Below are positions 1 through 11,830 of a stretch of 64,000 nucleotides of DNA, one piece after another. How positions within the stretch are numbered: position 1 is the stretch's first letter; each line of letters begins with the position of its first letter. The DNA is from Cladopsammia gracilis. Lineage: Eukaryota; Cnidaria; Anthozoa; Scleractinia; Dendrophylliidae. Under the pieces are notes generated by a model. The model was not told where the DNA came from, did not search any database, and saw only the letters and a list, made by a program, of their open reading frames with translations. The stretch spans positions 249,001 through 313,000 of the forward strand of contig JAJGOT010000155.1 in assembly GCA_022457155.1 (NCBI GenBank), given 5' to 3'. Both the position numbers and the translations under genes were made by a program.

Positions 1-362
1 TTGTATTAGTGTTTGGAGAACTGGAGAGCGCAAAACATCTTTGAATTTCTGTGTAGAATCATTTTCCCAAACAAACTGTTTTTGTACACGCCTTAAACAA
101 TTATTTTGTGATCCTTTAAGAATACCAGAATTGTCTGTATTAATATTTAGCCAAGTTATGATAGGACTATGATCTGATAAAGGAGTGGGCTGTTTTACTA
201 TGGAATTTAAAACATTCAAAAATAGGTCTTGATCACAAATTGCGTAATCAATGACACTTATGCCATTTCTCCCATGAAAGGTAGCTCTCCCTAGAGAATC
301 GCCGCTAACTCTGCCATTTAAGATTCTGAGATCGGCACTTTTACAAATATATCGTGAATTCT
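1..362 (-). pseudogene. LINE AP-endonuclease domain fragment
   Basis: Read on the minus strand, this segment encodes the C-terminal half of an APE-type endonuclease from a non-LTR retrotransposon. The diagnostic pieces are CKSADLRILNGR, GD.LG.ATFHG, ISVIDYAIC and, near base 165, the catalytic-type LSDHSPIITW motif followed by a linker. This domain nicks target DNA for target-primed reverse transcription. The frame is open to the window edge, so the reverse transcriptase would lie to the left of base 1. The 5' side stops abruptly near 362, which suggests truncation. The LINE assignment is firm; the clade is not resolved. Confidence 0.85.
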
Positions 363-764
363 ATCCCAATGTACACAGGTTGCTGCAAATTTTATGCACG
401 TTGCCAATTACATCAGCAGAATGTGAGCGATCTTTCAGTACATTACGCCGGCTAAAGACATACTTGAAGGCGACCATGACAAGCGAGCGAGAGTCTGGAC
501 TTGCTCTAATGAACATACAGAGTAGGTAAATGACATTAGTGCAACAATCGACAACTTTTGCACGGAAGCATCCGCGGCACCTTCTTTCTGATATCCTAGC
601 TGAGTGAACGGCAAATCTGTCAGAAAGCCGCCTTATTTCATGTCAAACTGCCTTCAAAATGCACGAGATGCAGTCTCAGGCAACCTAATTTTAAAATTTC
701 CCGGGGGTGATGCCCCCGGACCCCCCTAAAAGCTCGCGTCTTCGGCGTTCTCGGGAGCTTTAGA
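363..764. other. No gene seen; unassigned sequence
   Basis: No coding segment or recognised repeat is visible. The right part (about 695-764) is GC-rich and partly self-complementary around blocks of C and G next to the poly-C tract. Confidence 0.4.
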
Positions 765-785
765 CCCCCCCCCCCCCCCCCCCCC
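765..785. repeat. poly-C tract
   Basis: Twenty-one consecutive C residues followed by a short C-rich tail. It is one of several long G/C homopolymers in the window, several of which sit next to the ends of hairpin-type elements. Confidence 0.95.
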
Positions 786-819
786 ACCCCCACTCTTCGA
801 AATGCCGGCTACGCCCCTG

Positions 820-915
820 TTTGTTGCTTAGCATACGAAACGTCGAGTTTATTGTAAAAATGCGTTGGTTTACCATATTTATCACCGCTGTTTGTGTTTT
901 ATTTTTAAGCTTAAA
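820..915. repeat. Dispersed repeat, inverted copy of about 15045-15140
   Basis: The segment containing GCATACGAAACGTCGAGTTT and a stretch reading as a poor open frame recurs in reverse complement at about 15045-15140. It is an unnamed interspersed repeat, and no protein domain was recognised in it. Confidence 0.6.
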
Positions 916-924
916 TATTTTTAG

Positions 925-1108
925 CACTTGAGAAGATAGCACTGTAAAAAAAATGAAAAAAAAAATGTTTGCAGGAAGGTGCTTTTGAAAAAAAAAAATG
1001 ATTGCAGACGCGCTTAAATTAAAAAAAAATTGTTTGCAGAGGAAAATGTCTCATTCCTCCCCCCCCCCCCCCCCCCCCGCCCCCTTCCAGAAAAATAATG
1101 GCCGTCCC
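925..1108. mobile_element. One-ended copy of a poly-G/C hairpin MITE
   Basis: This stretch has A-rich subrepeats around TTTGCAG, then a 20-base poly-C tract (1059-1078), then a terminus ending GGCCGTCCC followed by TAA. The same architecture (T/A-rich subrepeats, poly-C, terminus ending GGTCCGTCCC followed by TTA) is present in the complete element at 31874-32109. No matching left terminus is visible, so this looks like a half element or solo end. The left boundary is approximate. Confidence 0.5.
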
Positions 1109-1257
1109 TAATGACCCAATGCGTTAAATATGTTGACCTTTACAGTCCAGATTGAAAATCAATTAGTCATCTCTTATGACCTTGAAGTTGCTGGTCAAGT
1201 GATATGACGTCACTTTGTGGTCACTAATTTTTATCTCGTGAATACGCGAAGCGATTC

Positions 1258-1345
1258 TTTGACTTCAAACTCAATATGGAAATTAAAACCGATCTGTGGA
1301 CTTCAAACTCAGTATGGAAATTAAAACCGATCTGTAGACTTCAAT
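1258..1345. repeat. Tandem duplication, about 39-bp unit
   Basis: Two adjacent near-identical units begin GACTTCAAACTCARTATGG and end CCGATCTGT. The start of a third unit follows. Confidence 0.85.
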
Positions 1346-1834
1346 GGATTTTTCAAGACTTCGGTAAACGCTACAGCGCGATATATGTTTCTAAATGTGT
1401 AGCCATTCAAAAACGCGCTCGGTCTCGGGGGAATAACATAAACCAAATGTTGGTTTGAAACGCTGAAAAAACAAGCTAGTAAATTTACAAGCTGCAGAAA
1501 TAACAGATAAATGCTACCAGCTAAATAACTGCATAGAAAATGAATTGTGCAAAAATAGCAGACAATTAGATACTTGAAAACAGAAAACCTGACTGGTCTA
1601 ATGTGAATCCACCATCCTTATCAAAGGACTCACAATCAGAACTTTTGAGAAACAAAAGAAGGCACTTCGGCTATCTAGTGTAACCCGAAAAAAATCTTTT
1701 TCTCCGTCTAGACATGGCAAAAAATTGGGTGACATTTGCCTCTAATTTTTTTAACTCGTCCCGAGACTCCCAATTTGACCCTTAAAATCACTGTGAAAAC
1801 GCCATTTTTTAAGGGAAAATCAAAATTTTGCCCA

Positions 1835-2545
1835 TTTATGAATTACTTTTCGGAAATCCACACTCGGATTCCAGTAATTTGGTTATTATTCTATCTGGAA
1901 ACGTTAAAATATTTTAATAACTTAAAAAAAATCCCGTCATTTTGACCTTGAAGTGACCAATGTCAAGTAAAGGCTTATAAGAAGTTCAACCGCGCGGTCA
2001 TCGCTTTTAGCCGTATAACTCATTTTAATAGGCATAATGTCAACATCCACACTCGGTTTTGAAGAGACTGGGATCTTGTGAACATTTTGGTGGGAAATAT
2101 GATTTAGTTGGAGCGAAAAAAATCCCGTCATTTTGCCATTTTTTCAGTGCACTATGCTTCGACTGAGCCAATTTTGGCTTCTATTAGTCTGTATCTATTC
2201 GCATGCTCTACTGTCAATGCATGGCCTGGCAATTTATGAATTACTTTTCGGAAATCCACGCTCGGATTCCAGTAATATGATTATTATTTTATCTAGAAAC
2301 GTTAAAATATTTTAATAACTTTTAAAAAAAGTACCGTCATTTTTACCTTGAAGTGAGCAATTTCGTATAAAGGCTTGTATGGAGTTCAACCGCGCGGTCA
2401 TCGCTTTAAGCGTTCTAACTCATTTTAACAGGCACAATGTCAACATCCACACTCGATTTTGGAAAGATTGGAATCTAGTAAACATTTCGGTGGGAAATTT
2501 GCTTTGGTTCGAGCGAAAACACCTCCGTCATTTTGCACTTTTCAA
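1835..2545. repeat. Direct repeat pair spaced 398 bp
   Basis: About 310 bp at 1835-2145 recurs at 2233-2545, starting at TTTATGAATTACTTTTCGG in both and ending near CCGTCATTTTGC. Each copy contains weaker internal repetition (ATCCACACTCGG and CCGTCATTTT each occur twice). It resembles two monomers of a satellite-like or tandem family. Short open frames across it are not considered coding. Confidence 0.8.
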
Positions 2546-4053
2546 CCGGAAAGATTTCCGTTTAACCCCACACATTAGTTATGCATACCGTTCTTAAAAC
2601 TAAAACAAAAGCCAAAACAATAGAAATCCAAAAACAAAACAATAGCGCACACATACATAATTATGAGCAACAGTTCATTTTGGTAACGCGCACGCCCGGA
2701 GTAAATGTCTCGTCTGAGGGATCAATATTTTGGAATGAACTAGTACGACTACTTTCCGAACAAAATACAACTGTTGCTTATCAAAAATTGCCTGATAAAC
2801 TGATTTGGAAATCAAAATTGCAAAAAATACACAAACATATTTGCATAAGGCCACGCGAGTGAAGTTAGAACTATAAAATCCAAGTCTTGTTTTGTTTACA
2901 TAAAATCGCTTTTCAACCTATGTAATGAATGAACAAACAGATAAAAATGGACAACACAATCTTCTTTCGAAAAATTTTATTCAAATCTCCATAAGTTTAT
3001 GTTTAAAAGCAAAACGCGAACCATTTATAGCGCATCGAGGCCGAGCTGTAGTTTTCAATGAAAGAAATAATTAAACGACTGAATTTGAGCACGTTTTATA
3101 AACAACTCTCGAAAACTATAAACAAGAATACAAAGAAAAAGTCAATCACAGATTGATATCAACATAAATTCTCATCGAAAAATGTAATTTGGTTTACTTT
3201 TAAGAAATTCTTTACATCGCTTCTTCAGTTCTGAAATCCGAAGTGACAAACATCTCCTGCATTGCTCCCGCATTGATTAAAACGTATGAAGTTCCTTGAA
3301 GGAAGATTTTATCCCTGAGAGTTCTTCTTTTTCCACTATAGCGGCTTCTGAGTATTCCTTAATTAGTATCCCTGTTTTGAGTAGCAAACCGCGAGAAAAT
3401 GCAGGGAAATAACGACTGTAATTTGAACTGGCCGGTTTTCTCCGCTAAACACAGCAAAACATCAAAGTGTTTACCGAGCTGACGAGGCATTCGGCCGTGT
3501 AGCCGCGCGAAAAACAAAGCCTCGCTTTGGTTTCAAAATTGCTAAGATCCCGGATGTTGTACAGCGTCATACGCGCCCGCGAATTAGCCCTGCCCATGCG
3601 CCAACGCTCGGACACACTTGTATCGACGCCGCCCGCGAAACATTCCGCTAACCATGACCATGAAAAATGACGGGCATAGGGTCTACGAGCATGGGGCTCC
3701 GCAGCGGGCCTTCGGCCAGCGAGAGCTCCGCTATCAATAACTCAGAGAAGAGGTATCATCAAGCTTATCACCCCCCAAAAGAAGCGGACCCTACTTTATT
3801 ATATAATAAGAACTGAAGACCTTTAACCCTTTTCAGTTGCGACTATAAAATAGCAACAAAGTCAATCGCTTATCGACTAAAATTTGTTCTTCCCAATTTT
3901 GTTAACAATGACTAAACAGGTTTTTAATAGAGAAAATATCCGACTTGTAGATAACATCAATTGCTTCCGAAAAAAAATATAGCAGGCTTACTTTTGTTTT
4001 TGGATTTTTAAAAAGCCTTCGATATACGATAGAATGGTCCTTTATTAGGAAAA
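2546..4053. other. No recognisable gene; small unassigned ORF 2581-2862
   Basis: A 93-codon plus-strand open frame (2581-2862) is rich in K, Q, N and T and matches no domain I recognise. It has no visible splice context and is probably incidental. Sequence around 3480-3720 is distinctly more GC-rich than its surroundings, without an identifiable gene. Confidence 0.35.
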
Positions 4054-4370
4054 CTATTGGCGGCCGTTACTACCAAAATTACGAGAGTTTCAAATGGTTC
4101 AGACAAAACGTAGTTGGTTCGAGTGTCGGTTAGCACAGACACTAAAACAACTGATACAGCCAAAGTACAAAATGTTTAGCTTTCTTTGCTGGTATAGAGA
4201 AGAATAAACGGAAACAGTCTAGCCAAAACATAAACGGACTAGCGACGTATGTCAATTTGAAAGTTGGACGTGAAACGACTAAACAATCGAATCAAAATGC
4301 GAATAGTCCAGTTTTCATTTGCAATATGGTATAGAGGAAAACCAAATGATCCAGTCAAAGGGAAAATAGG
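4054..4370 (+). repeat. Left arm of a long inverted repeat (foldback element)
   Basis: This arm begins CTATTGGCGGCCG and its reverse complement, diverged, lies at 5918-6216. The arms are about 300 bp and the loop about 1.55 kb. Arms of this length with no transposase between them suggest a non-autonomous foldback or long-TIR element. Confidence 0.75.
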
Positions 4371-4960
4371 CAAGCTCTCAGTGTTCAAACAATACACTGT
4401 AATGTTTAATGGTGCAGCTAAGCTTTGTGTAAAATGGTCGAACATGACATCAAGTGACATAGCATTGCGTGAACATGGTGAAATAGCTTAGGGGAGGTGC
4501 ACTTTTTCCAATGCCTCATTAAAAGATTTCACAGGTTCACTATGGTAAAGAACTATTTTTGAATGATCAGAAATTGTTGCCCAACTGTTTCTGGGTAGCA
4601 GTTAAAACAGACAAGAAATACTAATTATCACGTAGTTTTTTAATGAACCGACCACAGGTCGCTCCTGTCTAAGTACAAACACTTGAGAACACATTCGTGT
4701 CTATCCTTGGGGTTCCTGTGCGAGCTTGAAAGATCTCATTCGTTGAGCGTTTGAAATCTTGCATTTCATACAAAAGAAGAGTATATTAAATACGAAAAGC
4801 GATTTGTTTTCTCACTGACAGATTTCTATCAAGTCAAAATTATGCGATTTGGAGTTTTCACTGTAGCATTTCTGTACTTCACTTGTTTATAAAGTATTTT
4901 GTTTAATATCTCGTAGAATATATGAGTAACTGCATCGCGCAGTCACGTAAACAATGAAAT

Positions 4961-5200
4961 ATATATGAATATGAATAAGTGTTTGGAGAGAAAGGAACTC
5001 TGAAAAAAATTCTGAGTGCCAGATGGGATTTGAACCCACGACCTTCCGTATTCTAGTCGGATGCTTTAACCACTGAGCTACTGAGAACTCCAGTGATGAG
5101 CAACGGTGAAATGTGGGCTATGTATGACACACGGACTGGCATACTTGTGGTTGGTTTTTTCTGAGTTCCTTTCTCTCCACACTCATTCATATTCATAAAT
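4961..5200 (-). mobile_element. tRNA-like sequence inside terminal inverted repeats (SINE or MITE hybrid)
   Basis: Inverted arms of about 40 bp (4961-5002 and 5160-5200, core TGGAGAGAAAGGAACTC) enclose a tRNA-like unit at 5015-5090 on the minus strand. That unit has an A-box TAGCTCAGTGGTTAAAGCA and a B-box GGGTTCAAATCCC with a plausible anticodon arm. The two sides of the acceptor stem do not pair well, so it is probably not a functional tRNA. It may instead supply a polymerase III promoter. The element sits in the loop of the larger inverted repeat 4054-6216. Confidence 0.7.
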
Positions 5201-5917
5201 ATCATGTAGGTCAGAGTTATGGTCAACAGTCATTCGTAATACTAATTTATGTGGAACGTCGATCTGCATTCCAAAAGGCCATAATATCGACAAAAGATGG
5301 GTTTTCTGTTCTTTTGGCAGCCACACTATAGTTCTATTCTTTAGTATGCTTTTGTTATCAGTGTGTTATCACATAAAAAAAACTTTGGACCGACAGAAGA
5401 AGCGAGAATTTCATTTTTCATTTCATTCCATTCTTTTATTTTATTTTTTATTTGCCATTAACCACATAAAAAATGAATGAACCGGATATCCAAAAATTCG
5501 TAAGGTCTGGTTCTTATGAAATCACATGGTATACTTTTCTAACGTCTAATCTCAAAAACACTTCAAAAAGGCGTTTCTAGAACATTCTAGAACAGCCCTC
5601 AATAAGCGACCGAGAATCAATAATCATTTTATACCTCGTTGGCATTCTGCCACGAGTAACTATTTACTAGCATTTCTTTTCTTTACAGGTGTTACAGTCC
5701 CTGTGTAGTTAAGTGTTGTATAATGAAATTTCGCCAACATTTATTAGATGCGCTAAAAATGAAATAATTGCAAATCTTGAAGAAGGCGGACATCGTGGGC
5801 GTGATTGAATGGAGACATCTAAAAGATCAATTCCTGCAACATTAAAAACCATAAAGGATCAATCCTAACGACGTAGGAAACACAGCATGAATACAAAAGA
5901 AGACGAGAAAAGTATGG

Positions 5918-6216
5918 TATTTACCCTTTGACTGGCTCATTTGGTTTTCTTCTATGGTCTTCCATACCATATTGCAAATGAGAGCTGGACTATTCGCATT
6001 TTGCCTTGATTGTTTAACCATTTCATGTCCCACTTTGACATACGTCGCTAGTCCGTTTATCCTTCCCTATACCGGCAAAGAAAGCTAAACAGTTTGTACT
6101 TTGGCTGTATCAATTGTTAGGTGTCTGTGCTATCTCGTAACCGATACTTGAACCAACTATGTTTTGTCTAAACCATTTGAAATTCTTGTATGTTTGGCGG
6201 CAACGGCCGCCCATAG
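5918..6216 (-). repeat. Right arm of the long inverted repeat
   Basis: Reverse complement of 4054-4370, ending CGGCCGCCCATAG. Similarity is interrupted by small indels, which suggests an old insertion. Confidence 0.75.
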
Positions 6217-6362
6217 AAAACCCTAAAATATTTCGGTTTTGGTAGGGGCATTACAAAATGAGTGAACCCCTTCTCTTCTAACGCTGCTTAGCAAGCAGTG
6301 TTTTGAATAATGGTTGGGCGAGTAGTTTTTTTTTTTTTTTTGAAATTCAATGAGGCGCTAGA

Positions 6363-7400
6363 CAGGGCCGTCCTCTCTCGCCTTACGCGTTCGTGTTAAC
6401 AGTAGAGGTGTTAGCCAAGGCAATTCGGAAAAACAAGAATATTTATGGCATCTTAGAGATATCAAGATAAGTCAGTATGCAGACGACACAACACTTATTT
6501 TGGACGGATCCAAAACATCACTCTTAGCCTCACTCAAAACACTAGATGAATTTTATGAAGTTTCCGGTCTCAAGCTCAACGAAAAAAAGACTGAGGCTCT
6601 ATGGATTGAAACATACTCTGGATGTAACGAAATAACACTTCCGGGAAGAAACTTAAAATGGCCAAAACATGAAGTTAAAGCTTAGTTTAGGTGTTTGGTT
6701 TTCCATTGACCCAGAAGAAACTGAAACCTTGAATTATAATGAAAGTTTTAGATAAAGTTCAAAATATTTTAAGCTGCCGGAAATATCGCAACCTCACCCT
6801 TATTGACATTTATTGGAAAAATCGTTGTTCTCAAAAGTCGAATCTCCTCTCAACTCGTTTATGTTTATTCGTTTAGTCATCAAAGAGGTAAACACACTCT
6901 TTTATACATTCCTCTGGAATGATAATGGAGACAAAATGAAACGTGATGCAATGATTAACGATTACGCGACGGAGGCCTCAAAATGATAGCAATTGATACT
7001 CGCAAAATGATAACAAGTTGCTTAAAACAACGTAGGTAAAGAAATATTTGGATGGAGAAAACAAGGGAAAATGGAAACTTTTTTTATCTTGAACTTAAAA
7101 CATCACGAAGCACAACCACCCTCACAGGTAACCTAAATGAGAATGACACAACTAAAACTCTCAATGTTAAAAACCATTTCATCAGCGAAGTCCTTGCAAT
7201 CTGGTCATAAGTCAACTTCGAAGACCAAATAATATCTGAGAAACAGTTCCTCCAACAAAGTTTATGGCACAACTCACTTATCAGAATAGATAATCACTCC
7301 ATCTTCTATCTAGAATAGAATGGTTCCAGAAAGGTGTTATAAAAAAGATGACTCCAACAATTCCTTATCTCTAACTTCATTCCAAAACAAATAAACATCT
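6363..7400 (+). pseudogene. Decayed LINE reverse transcriptase (L1/Tx1-like)
   Basis: Plus-strand fragments follow the normal order of a LINE reverse transcriptase: QGRPLSPYAFVLTVEVLA, then ISQYADDTTLILDGSKTS (the YADD catalytic motif, at about 6475), then SGLKLNEKKTEALW. Thumb and C-terminal parts follow, including NTLFYTFLWNDNGDKMKRD and FLQQSLWHNSLIRIDN. The reading frame is broken by several frameshifts and stops (for example near 6450, 6683, 6980 and 7208), so no active enzyme is encoded. A 3' tail with GGTCTTGATGTTTTGTAATT (about 7480) recurs near 47487, apparently from the same family. The nearest intact homologues are L1/Tx1-group elements, by motif style only. Confidence 0.88.
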
Positions 7401-7751
7401 GAGAACCTGTTAAACTTTAAAATCAAAGGGTTCTAAGAGCCATATCGTAATACAAAACAACTTAAGGTTAATTTTAGTTGGTCTTGATGTTTTGTAATTT
7501 GTTTTAAGCTTTTGATAATTTTTTTAACTTCGAAAAATTATCTATTGTTTCAGTCAGCAAGGCAGTATACAAAAACCCTTGTAATCCGCAGTTACACTTA
7601 TAAGCGGGGCGAGTAGGTTTGAAGGGGTTATTTTACGGTATTAAATTCACGCTTTCGGCGCATGATGCCTTTAAGAGCAGTGGGCAGCGATTTGAGCAAA
7701 ACAAAATTATGAAATAGTGGCCATAGTGGTGTCCTAAACGTATCCTATACG

Positions 7752-7927
7752 CCTTATTCATAAATGGCGGCCGATTTATTATTCTTTTATATTGATGCTA
7801 ATCAGCCTACCCAGCCTCATATTAGAGCAAAAATTCTTTTGAATTTTGGACATGCTGACGAGGCTTGGTAGGCTGAGTTAGCATGAATATAAAAGAATAA
7901 TTAATCGGCCGCTATCTATGAATAAGG
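7752..7927. mobile_element. Hairpin MITE, 176 bp
   Basis: Both halves are inverted copies, starting CCTTATTCATAAATGGCGGC and ending in the complementary ATGAATAAGG. Arms of about 70 bp surround a short centre near 7840. No coding capacity. A target duplication is not obvious. Confidence 0.75.
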
Positions 7928-8265
7928 TTTATGGGATTTTAGCTCTATTCTTATTCAAACATTTCCTATTGTTTTAGTACTCCAATATGGCCGCCGGTCA
8001 CATGAGTGAAAATACTTTATATTTCGTTCAACGCTTCGCTCATTCACAAGATAAAAAGCATGATTGACCATTTTATTTTTACTGCTTTTCTAAATTTCGT
8101 CAGTGTATTAGCAAGAATCGAACCAGACCGTATCGAATTTGTTAAAAACATTTAGTATTTTTTTGTATTGAATTTAGCTTGATGAATAACTTAAGCAAGT
8201 AAAAACAGGAGAAGCAAGTTGCTTCTCTGTCAGTTACATACATGTAAGGGTCGTAGGATTTCAGA

Positions 8266-8297
8266 TTTTTTTTTTTTTTGGGGGGGGGGGGGGGGGC
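8266..8297. repeat. poly-T / poly-G tract
   Basis: A run of T is followed directly by about 17 G (8280-8296) and further G-rich sequence. The open frames on either strand are low-complexity artefacts. Confidence 0.9.
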
Positions 8298-8675
8298 GGG
8301 GGGTGAGGGGTTTGCAAAAAGCATGACTTTTTTACCTTTTCGCTACAATTTTGTCATTGAATCGGCAAATATATATAAGTACCGGACTGTCTTCAATTTG
8401 TTTATATTTTGTAAGTATTGAAGTGATTTCAGTTTGAGAAATAAATAGTAAGTAAAAAGAGGAAAACCCAGTTATTGCTGAGTCAGTTACATAAAGGTAG
8501 TGCATTTTCTTTCTTCTCTATTCTCTTTTTTGGAGGAGGGGTAAATTGGGGCAAAGATGGCGTGGTTTGGCATACGATTTGGTACGATTTGGTGCGATTT
8601 TTCGCTAAACCTATGGACCATGCCATTCCCTTAGCTTCTTCCATCAAACGAGGACTCTATCATTAACCTTTTTAA

Positions 8676-9010
8676 AGTTTGAACGTCTTTCGCTGTTGAT
8701 GCATGACGTTTATCACCAAACTGTTCAAAGTAATCTGAGAAGTATGTTCAGACTAACGACCGATGTACATAACTATACAACCAGGTCTGCATCAAACCAA
8801 AATTATTATGTTGAGTACTCCCGAACGGAAAAAATAAAAAAATCATTTGCGAGAACGGGCGCTATGATATGAAACGGACTACCTAAATCTCTTAAATCGT
8901 TGAGGAAATCTCAATTCAAATCGAAAATCAAACAAATTCTTCTGGAGATTCTTCAGAAAACAGATGACTATATTGATGTTCCCCAAATACTTTGTGATAT
9001 TAAACAAATG
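8676..9010 (+). pseudogene. LINE ORF2 C-terminal fragment
   Basis: A plus-strand frame gives the C-terminal region of a non-LTR retrotransposon polyprotein: FERLSLLMHDVYHQTVQSN, VHNYTTRSASNQNYYVEYSR, then KSFARTGAMI, a stop where the family has a conserved tryptophan, then NGLPKSLKSLRKSQFKSKI. This pattern (VHxYxTR followed by SFxxxGAxIWNxLP) is typical of 3' ends of cnidarian LINEs. The fragment is 5'-truncated and carries a nonsense change near 8872. Confidence 0.82.
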
Positions 9011-9719
9011 AAATTGTTATTATTTGCATATTTCATTTATTTCCCGTGTCTGCCACCAATATCATGATTTTATCAAAAGCTTTAAAATAATCTGTAACTC
9101 TACAGATCAGCTTCTGTTTTGTTATATTGTCTAACCTTTATTATTTTCAATTACATTACTTTTCCCTGCCTCGAATAGCATTTTTGCTAATTTGCAGGGG
9201 AACTGTATTTAAGTTTATATGTCTAATAAGTTTTGTTTGTTGTTGTTGTTGTTGTTGTTGTTGTTTTCACATTTTCTATACCATTTACCATTTTGATATG
9301 GAAAAGCATGAACGTTTTTACTTTGGTTTATTTTGGACACGTCGAGAGGTGTTCCATCAGTTTTCACTTTATGGCTTCATTCACACCTACCCATCACGTT
9401 TAAAGCCTGCTTAGGCTTTCTTCTTAACCTTTCTCCCGCGCTACTCTTGTCAGCAGCTATCAATAACCTGCGATCAGCCGTTTCTTTTCCTCCCTAGCTA
9501 TCTCTCCAGGAGAAGGGTGTGATCGCAGATTAGCGCTAACCTGCAGCCAGAAAACACAGTCTTACCCCTAGAACATCTTAAAATTAGCTTACTCACAAAA
9601 CCCGTGTAAAGATGATAAATTTTCAATAAACATATAATATGTTTTGAAGAAGGCACTCTTTTTTTCTAAAGGTTCATATCACCTTCATGTACAGTGCTTA
9701 GCAAACAAACACGGAATTG
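9011..9719. other. Unassigned; contains (TTG)n at about 9236-9265
   Basis: No gene recognised. A TTG trinucleotide microsatellite of about ten units lies at 9236-9265 and creates a poly-cysteine open frame that is an artefact. Confidence 0.5.
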
Positions 9720-9981
9720 ACTGTCTGACTGCAATGTAAGCTAGAGTTATTTCGGCGCTCATGACTCTTTAACCATTTTATTTTCTAACTCAATTCAAGA
9801 ATGCCAGTACAAAAAGGTAAAAAGACCGTGCAACTGCGTAAATATAAAATATTCAACGATTAGATTATTTTTAAATGTAAACGTTAAAAAGTAAACATTT
9901 TGTACTTGGACAGCAACCACCGTTTAACATAACATCCCCGACCTTAAAGATGGTGATTTGGTTGTGAAGTGAAGTGAAACC

Positions 9982-10283
9982 GGTTGTTTAACATTTAATC
10001 GAAAAAACTGGTTGGTCGAACATTGCAGTAAATGGGACGCATGAAAACCGGCCCGAATGGAAATTTCCACGGGATGTTCGTATTCCATTCAACGGGCATT
10101 TCCACAGGTACGGATAAAAGCCTAACGGCCTGAAAATAGTAGCAAGAAACGTACATTTTTTTGGACTACCTGTCAAGAATTCCCGTTTTCTCCGGAAATT
10201 TTCCGTTTGAGAAGACGAAATTAGCCTTTCCATTTACATTCCAACCGAAATTTCCGAAGTTTTTGGGTAAATGGTAAACAACC
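9982..10283. mobile_element. MITE, 302 bp, TIR GGTTGTTTAACATTTA
   Basis: The terminus GGTTGTTTAACATTTA at the left is mirrored by TAAATGGTAAACAACC at the right. The corresponding position near TRAF copy B (about 48722) lacks it, giving an empty-site confirmation that this is an insertion. The 81-codon minus-strand open frame inside is not similar to any transposase I know. Confidence 0.8.
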
Positions 10284-10383
10284 AATGAAACTCAACAAAA
10301 AGATTCAAAGTCTCATTTTATTCATCTAAGCCTCGGAGTCAAGTTAGAATTGTAATATATCGCCTCTTAACTTGCTCACCGAC

Positions 10384-10598
10384 ATTCTCGTCACCAGAGC
10401 CACGATCCTTTTGGCCAGCGCCACGGAGGAACATGGACTCTGGCCGGTTCCAATTTGAAAGTCTTCTGCTTTGACTCCACTCAATCCCCGGAAGAAAATC
10501 GAAAATGAGCACTCTGCGCATGATTAGCAAATCGGAACCTGTCAGATTTCATGATACGTGGCGCTGGCCAAAAGGATCGCGGTTCTAGAGACGAGAAT
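10384..10598. mobile_element. Hairpin MITE, 215 bp
   Basis: Arms of about 42 bp begin ATTCTCGTC and share GATCCTTTTGGCCAGCGCCA in opposite orientation. The paralogous site near 48830 lacks it. No transposase. Confidence 0.75.
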
Positions 10599-11551
10599 AG
10601 CGTGCTGATCCTGGTCTCGCGTGAAGGAAGGAAAAAGGAGACGTCTGTTCTCAGCGTGATGAGTTATCGGGCTGTTAATATTCTAGTTCCAATTAATGGC
10701 AGAAAATCATGAGGCCCAATTTCCGCGGATACTCTCCGTGCCATAGTTAACCTGCAGTACAGGCGTATTTTTGAGCGAATGAGCGTTGGGCATTTATATT
10801 TAACCGCCATCTTATATTATGAAAGCAGAGGAGGATTGAGGAGAGCCCAATGCAACAACTCAATGATAATCCGTTACTACTTACGTGACACTAATATCAC
10901 ATGGACATTTTACAAAACCAAGAAAACACAAAGACAAGTTATTGAAACTTCTTTTGCCAGGATGAATTCGAGTCAATTATTATGGTTCCAACTTTTGAGT
11001 CTGTTGACGAAATTCTAAGATAAACACATTCAAATGGAAGCTATTGAGCAATATTTTTTCTATATTTACTGAATCTTTACTATTCAATACACAGTGCCAT
11101 TGTTTTCTCTCTGCACTAAATCACTGATTGCAGTCTTTAAAGATGCTAAAACAACTGTCTCAGGAAAACGGGGGCGGTCCATTTTGTCAGCAGGGAAATT
11201 ATTAGGGGTAATTATTCTAAACGTGCTAAAACAAACAGGCTGCAATATTTTTAATATTGCAGCCTGCACACTGCATTATTTGATATTGCAGCTTTTACGC
11301 TGCAATATTAAAAACCAGGCTGAGATTATCAAGGACACCAAACAAATTTTCGATTCTTTTTTTATTTCATTTTTATTTCACGCACTTCTTAAATTACACG
11401 GCTTACGAAAATTCCCGGAACAGGCTTCCGAAAGCGCTCATCTGAAGCAAAATTAACCACCATACATTACTCACTAGTAAAAATTCCATGGGGCGATTCA
11501 ATTAAATTATGTCTTAAAAGCAGAAAAATTAAACGGGCTATAATAAAACTT

Positions 11552-11765
11552 ATATTCCACATGGCTTGGTTTCCTTTGTTCTCGTAGGGGATTATCTTGA
11601 GTAATCCCCGCTAATTATCAACTGTCTGAAAAGCTGGTGGCGGCTTTTGATTGTTACAGGGGAGTGCGGGGCTGAAACAATAGCAAAACAATGGAATATA
11701 TTCACCTCAACATATTCCCCCGACATATTCCCCTGACATATTCCCCTGACATATTCCCCTCTCAA
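11552..11765 (+). repeat. Direct repeat, left copy, with ACATATTCCCC minisatellite
   Basis: Matches 12661-12893 in the same orientation. Shared parts include CTGTCTGAAAAGCTGG or its near copy, and GCGGGGCTGAAA with AACAATAGC. Each copy ends in a 14-bp tandem array of ACATATTCCCC plus three variable bases (about four units here). Confidence 0.75.
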
Positions 11766-11830
11766 CACCCAAAGTTGCAGACAAAAACAATAGCAAAGCA
11801 AGAAAAAATTGTCACCAACTTTAAGGATTG

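Larger units (their letters stand above)
9720..11050 (+). repeat. Vestigial duplicate of the TRAF 5' flank (left part)
   Basis: Blocks here match the sequence upstream of TRAF copy B (about 48410-49200) in order. Examples are AAATATAAAATATTC, CCCGACCTTAAAGATGG with GTGATTTGGTTGTG (9936-9965 and 48695-48725), and ATCTAAGCCTCGGAGTCAAG (10325 and 48760). The block differs mainly by two inserted hairpin elements (9982-10283 and 10384-10598). No RING exon follows, so it is a truncated segmental duplicate. Confidence 0.75.

Noticed and set aside
5015..5090. A functional tRNA gene on the minus strand
   Set aside because: A and B boxes are good, but the acceptor stem strands do not pair and the sequence sits inside a small inverted-repeat element, so it is described as a tRNA-like repeat.
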